This document shows, one piece after another, positions 62,910-64,000 of a DNA stretch of 64,000 nucleotides. The translations under genes were made by a program, and so were the position numbers. Within the stretch, counting starts at the first letter, position 1; each line of letters begins with the position of its first letter. Location of the stretch: positions 1 through 64,000 of the forward strand of contig JAFQZQ010000052.1 of the NCBI GenBank assembly GCA_017405845.1. Reading direction: 5' to 3'. Under the pieces are notes generated by a model that did not search any database, was not told the DNA's origin, and was given only the letters and a program-made list of their open reading frames with translations. This DNA comes from Mogibacterium sp. GTDB taxonomy: Bacteria > Bacillota > Clostridia > Peptostreptococcales > Anaerovoracaceae.

Positions 62910-64000
62910 TTAATCCTCGTCTTCCGGTTTGTCCTTGACCGTTATGCGCGTCATCAGAGCGCGCCTTGCGTCGGCCTTGGTGACCTTAACGTGGAATAAT
63001 TTGTGTTTTGATTCATAGTCGAACTCGTCGCCGACTTTTGCCAGTCTGTCGAGCTCTATCATGACCCAGCCGTTGATGGTCGTAGCGTCAGCATCGATCT
63101 CCTCGTCGAACATCTCAAAGAAGTCCTCGAGATTGGCTCCGCCGGCTACCATGTAGACATCTTCGCCAGCCTGTCTGACATCCCTCGACGTAACAGCATC
63201 GTGCTCGTCATAGATATCGCCTACGATCTCCTCGATGATATCCTCGAGCGTTACCAGTCCTGTTGTGCCGCCGTATTCGTCTACTACTATCGCTATGTGA
63301 GTTCTCTTGGCCTGCATCTTCTTGAGAAGTACTGCCGCCTTGAGTGTCTCTGCCACGTAAGCTACCGGTTTGATGATCTTCTCGACATCCTTTATGTTCT
63401 TCACATTATTGTTGTAAAGATCCTTCTGGTTGATAACGCCGATGATGTCGTCGAGATCGTCCTCGTACACCGGAAGCCTTGAGAGGCCCGACTCCTTGAA
63501 GACCTTTTTGATCTCTGCGACAGGAGTGCCCCTCTCGATCGCCACGATATCCACTCTCGGAGTTAGTATATCTATGGCCTCGATGTCGTTGAATTCTATA
63601 GCATTAGCGATCAGCTCGCTCTGCTCCTCGCCTATGGCTCCGCCGGCCTCAGCCTCTTCAACTATGGTCAGCAGCTCGTCCTCGCTGAACTCCGGCTCGT
63701 CGTTCTTGCCGAAGGCCTTTTTGAGAATGATCTTGAGTCCGTTGAATATGAATGTGAGCGGGGTCAGTATGAATATGAGTCCCCTCACGAAAGGCGTAAG
63801 GAAAAGGGCCACCTCCTCAGCATACTCGCGGGCGAGAATCTTAGGAGATATCTCGCCGAATACGAGTACGAGGAAAGTCACCATGATCGTCGCTATGGTA
63901 GGACCGATCCTGTCTCCCCATGTCATGATGCCGTACACAGTGGCAACAGTGGTCATGGTGATGTTGGAAATGGTGTTTCCTACCAGTACCGCGGTGATCA
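62910..64000 (-). CDS. CNNM/CorC-type hemolysin-family protein (5' end outside window)
   Basis: The gene is open to the end of the window; the frame runs on as [21 protein letters not shown], so the methionine at 63956 is internal. Seen are the end of the DUF21 membrane domain ([18 protein letters not shown]), a CBS pair ([15 protein letters not shown] and [20 protein letters not shown]) and a C-terminal transporter-associated domain ([19 protein letters not shown]). Relatives are proposed magnesium/cobalt exporters. Some 70-100 N-terminal residues are missing here. Confidence 0.9.
   Translation of the reverse strand, partial: ITAVLVGNTISNITMTTVATVYGIMTWGDRIGPTIATIMVTFLVLVFGEISPKILAREYAEEVALFLTPFVRGLIFILTPLTFIFNGLKIILKKAFGKNDEPEFSEDELLTIVEEAEAGGAIGEEQSELIANAIEFNDIEAIDILTPRVDIVAIERGTPVAEIKKVFKESGLSRLPVYEDDLDDIIGVINQKDLYNNNVKNIKDVEKIIKPVAYVAETLKAAVLLKKMQAKRTHIAIVVDEYGGTTGLVTLEDIIEEIVGDIYDEHDAVTSRDVRQAGEDVYMVAGGANLEDFFEMFDEEIDADATTINGWVMIELDRLAKVGDEFDYESKHKLFHVKVTKADARRALMTRITVKDKPEDED

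Overview
The window looks like a chromosomal segment of an anaerobic, saccharolytic Firmicute of the Clostridia type. The evidence is strong AGGAGG-type ribosome binding sites, rho-independent terminators, lipoproteins with a Cys-Gly-rich start, a class B sortase, the Firmicute-type (second family) GalT, AddB rather than RecB, and a XpaC-TelA pair. No rRNA, tRNA or CRISPR array was seen. One end carries an IS200-type tnpA; the other end is cut inside a CNNM/hemolysin-type gene.

Region 1 (1-10.7 kb). After the IS200 element comes an alpha-glucan uptake operon on the minus strand: binding protein, two MalF/MalG permeases, amylomaltase MalQ and an MsmK/UgpC-type ATPase. An AraC-type gene (minus) and a TetR-type gene (plus) diverge at about 8.1 kb. 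The TetR gene leads a plus-strand set with a GH13 enzyme and a DUF624 membrane protein that appears to start at ATT.

Region 2 (10.7-27.8 kb, all minus) is a raffinose/sucrose/galactoside module: galK, galT, an esterase and an oligo-1,6-glucosidase; then a binding protein, two permeases, DUF624 and a second MsmK-type ATPase; then alpha-galactosidase, GH32 beta-fructosidase, fructokinase and an amylosucrase-type GH13 enzyme. Imported oligosaccharides would be cut inside the cell. Galactose would enter the Leloir pathway through GalK/GalT, and fructose would be phosphorylated by the kinase.

Region 3 (27.8-41.2 kb): a secreted or membrane-anchored nuclease, TelA with a XpaC-like protein, a lipoprotein, a complete livKHMGF branched-chain amino acid ABC operon, a phosphoribosyltransferase, sortase B and a phosphohexomutase. 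The liv operon has a consensus promoter, direct repeats and a 28-codon leader ORF very rich in Val/Ile/Leu, which suggests attenuation. The 41.2-41.6 kb spacer has no gene but holds three consecutive stem-loops that could be a stand-alone structured RNA.

Region 4 (41.6-48.7 kb): a seven-gene V/A-type ATPase operon in the order E, DUF2764, A, B, D, I, K. This is the layout known from Chlamydia, spirochaetes and Bacteroidetes. The K proteolipid keeps the side chains that bind Na+ in Enterococcus NtpK.

Region 5 (48.9-64 kb, all minus) is a long codirectional run: CNNM protein, SecA, a shortened LemA, DUF2207 protein, HAD phosphatase, a 757-residue membrane protein (7TM plus ATPase-like region plus dicarboxylate-symporter-like domain), prfB with its programmed +1 frameshift, AddB without a P-loop, a WalJ-type metallo-hydrolase, RlmH and a 51-residue membrane protein. 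The 757-residue fusion, the liv leader, the stem-loop cluster and the V-ATPase layout are the most unusual items.
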